Source: an uncultured Eubacteriaceae bacterium
Lineage (GTDB): Bacteria; Bacillota; Clostridia; Eubacteriales; UBA1433
Assembly (NCBI GenBank): GCA_937914785.1
Contig: CALGIV010000172.1
Location: 1-6,454, forward strand
DNA length: 6,454 bases
Direction: 5' to 3'
The number at the start of each line of letters is the position of its first letter. Positions within the stretch are counted from its first letter, which is position 1. Shown here piece by piece: positions 5,478-6,454 of the stretch. The notes under the pieces are model-generated. The model saw only the letters and a program-made list of their open reading frames with translations. It searched no databases and was not told where the DNA came from. Made by a program: the position numbers and the translations under genes.

Positions 5478-5508
5478 GATATTAGAAAGACTTCAGGAGG
5501 TTTTTTAT
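5459..5508. repeat. 11-bp inverted repeat framing promoter -10 and ribosome site
   Basis: ATAAAAAACCT (5459-5469) is the exact reverse complement of AGGTTTTTTAT (5498-5508), separated by 28 bp. The left arm abuts the -10 box; the right arm covers the end of AGGAGG and the first two bases of the ATG. In transcripts from the local promoter only the right arm is present. In any read-through RNA the pairing would hide the ribosome site. As DNA it could be an operator. Confidence 0.45.
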
Positions 5509-6217
5509 GAATACGATGATTAACTCCACCATAAACACGGCACAATCGGACACCATTCACAACACAAAAACACCGCAAATAACGCCAATAGAACGCCGGA
5601 ATCAAAAGTTGTCCGAACGACTGATCAAAACATTTCAGACGCGCGGCTTTGACGCCCATTATTGCAATAACAGTCAAGAGGCCATTGCCAAAACACTGTC
5701 GTTAATTCCCGCCGGCAGCAGCGTCGGCTGGGGCGGCAGCGACACGATTCGCAGCACAGGGCTGATCAAGGCTCTCTACGAAGCAGACTGTTATACGCTC
5801 ATCGACCGTGACACAGCGCCGGATCTGGCGAGGCGCACCGAACTGCACCGCCAAACATTGCTCAGCGACTCTTTTCTTATGAGCGCAAATGCTGTCAGCG
5901 AAGACGGCCATCTCGTCAATATCGACGGCGTCGGCAACCGCATTGCCGCCTTGTCGTTCGGCCCAAAGAACGTCATTGTCATCGCCGGCATTAACAAGGT
6001 TGTCAAGACGCTGGAAGATGCCGTCAGCCGCGCACGCAACACCGCTGCGCCGATTAACGCACAGCGATTCAACGCCCAAACGCCCTGCGGCACGAACGGA
6101 AGCTGTGCCAATTGCCGGACATCCGGCTCGCTTTGCAGCTATATTCATATCACGCGCCTGTCAAATCCTGCCGGACGCATTAAAATCATTTTCGTCGGAG
6201 AAAATCTGGGTTATTAG
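5507..6217 (+). CDS. LUD-domain (DUF162, LutC-like) protein, 236 aa, with four-Cys C-terminus
   Basis: Single LUD domain protein. Domain landmarks: a helical start (RRNQKLSERLIKTFQTRGFDAHYC, about 30-53), LSLIPAGSSVGWGGSDTIRSTGL (65-86), SEDGHLVNIDGVGNRIAAL (131-149) and FGPKNVIVIAGINKV (151-165). The C-terminus carries Cys194, Cys200, Cys203 and Cys210 (CX5CX2CX6C) followed by GRIKIIFVGENLGY, as I recall for clostridial single-domain relatives. LUD proteins include LutC and the LUD part of LutB, involved in lactate oxidation. The stand-alone clostridial type has no settled function, and no lutA, lutB or lactate permease is seen here. The cysteines could bind metal or an iron-sulfur cluster, which is inference. 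The first ~28 residues are Asn/Thr-rich and absent from the tandem paralogue, yet the start is secure: AGGAGG with 6 nt spacing before ATG. A paralogue follows 72 bp downstream without an intervening terminator, so the pair may be co-transcribed. Confidence 0.9.
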   Translation: MNTMINSTINTAQSDTIHNTKTPQITPIERRNQKLSERLIKTFQTRGFDAHYCNNSQEAIAKTLSLIPAGSSVGWGGSDTIRSTGLIKALYEADCYTLIDRDTAPDLARRTELHRQTLLSDSFLMSANAVSEDGHLVNIDGVGNRIAALSFGPKNVIVIAGINKVVKTLEDAVSRARNTAAPINAQRFNAQTPCGTNGSCANCRTSGSLCSYIHITRLSNPAGRIKIIFVGENLGY

Positions 6218-6246
6218 GATTGTGCTTTTTTTCAACTTCTGATATG

Positions 6247-6256
6247 CTGTATACAG
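6247..6256. promoter_or_regulatory. Palindrome CTGTATACAG upstream of the second LUD gene
   Basis: Perfect 10-bp palindrome between the two LUD genes. It contains TATACA (6250-6255), which could serve as a -10 box although no convincing -35 precedes it. The TGTATACA core resembles operators of some GntR-type repressors, but palindromes this short also arise by chance several times in a window of this size. Confidence 0.25.
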
Positions 6257-6289
6257 TACATAGAAACAGAAAGTTCAGGAGGGAACCAT

Positions 6290-6454
6290 ATGAACAAACC
6301 GCCTAAAGAGATTCGTAACGAAAAATTCGCCAAGCAGGTCATCAAAGCACTTGAAGAACGAAATTTCGAAGCATACTACTGCCCGACGGCAGGCGAAGCC
6401 GCCCAGAAGGCACTTTCGCTGATTCCATCCGGCGCTTCTGTCGGCTGGGGCGGC
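6290..6454 (+). CDS. Second LUD-domain protein, N-terminal 55 codons (truncated by window edge)
   Basis: ATG 6290 with AGGAGG 7 nt upstream (6277-6282) opens a frame that runs to the window end. It starts MNKPPKEIRNEKFAKQVIKA and continues with NFEAYYCPTAGEAAQKALSLIPSGASVGWGG. This aligns clearly with residues 30-77 of the preceding LUD protein (LSLIPAGSSVGWGG), so the two are tandem paralogues. It lacks the Asn/Thr-rich N-terminal tail of the first. The leaders also match around the ribosome site (AGAAAG and TTCAGGAGG in both), suggesting the duplication included the translation start region. The catalytic or metal-binding C-terminus is out of view, so whether it keeps the four cysteines is unknown. 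Confidence 0.88.
   Translation, partial: MNKPPKEIRNEKFAKQVIKALEERNFEAYYCPTAGEAAQKALSLIPSGASVGWGG

Noticed and set aside
5702..6148. 148-aa open frame on the minus strand inside the first LUD gene
   Set aside because: It is an antisense shadow of a clear LUD-domain gene with a strong ribosome site and motifs; the antisense product is Ala/Gly/Arg-rich with no recognisable domain.
6218..6240. T-run after the first LUD gene as a terminator
   Set aside because: No stem-loop precedes the run of T residues, so intrinsic termination is not supported.

Overview
The window looks like chromosomal DNA of an anaerobic member of the Bacillota (Clostridia or Negativicutes). The inference rests on Gram-positive-style AGGAGG ribosome binding sites, sigma-A-type promoters, a Clostridia-like type IV pilus cassette with a DUF4860-like protein, and tandem single-domain LUD proteins. 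The genus cannot be decided from the sequence.

Left part (1-3970, minus strand): a seven-gene operon for a type IV pilus/type II secretion-like machine. In transcription order it encodes a transglutaminase-like lipoprotein, a PilC/GspF inner-membrane platform protein, four small single-pass membrane proteins with pilin-like topology (one DUF4860-like), and the N-terminus of a PilT-type ATPase that runs off the left edge. Genes are tightly spaced. Two junctions are TGATG stop/start overlaps, and the ATPase starts inside the end of the preceding gene. A very good promoter (TTGAAA-N17-TATAAT, 4028 to 4000) drives the operon. It places the transcription start almost on the upstream GTG, so the lipoprotein probably starts at TTG 3970, behind its own Shine-Dalgarno sequence.

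Centre (3971-5399): a compact divergent intergenic region and, on the plus strand, a 395-residue regulator with an OmpR-type winged helix, a BTAD (SARP-like) domain and a C-terminal domain resembling a degenerate GGDEF, with SPYQY at the signature position. The shared region carries two TGTAAT copies exactly 11 bp apart upstream of the pilus promoter, the spacing known for SARP-type operators. The working hypothesis is that this regulator controls the pilus operon. A strong intrinsic terminator follows the regulator.

Right part (5400-6454, plus strand): two tandem paralogous LUD-domain (DUF162, LutC-like) proteins. The first is complete and ends in a four-cysteine cluster; the second is cut by the window edge after 55 codons. 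The first has an extended -10 promoter and an AGGAGG site inside an 11-bp inverted repeat. The LUD pair appears functionally separate from the pilus operon.

No tRNA, rRNA, CRISPR array, insertion sequence or attachment site was seen. No non-coding stretch is longer than about 215 bp.
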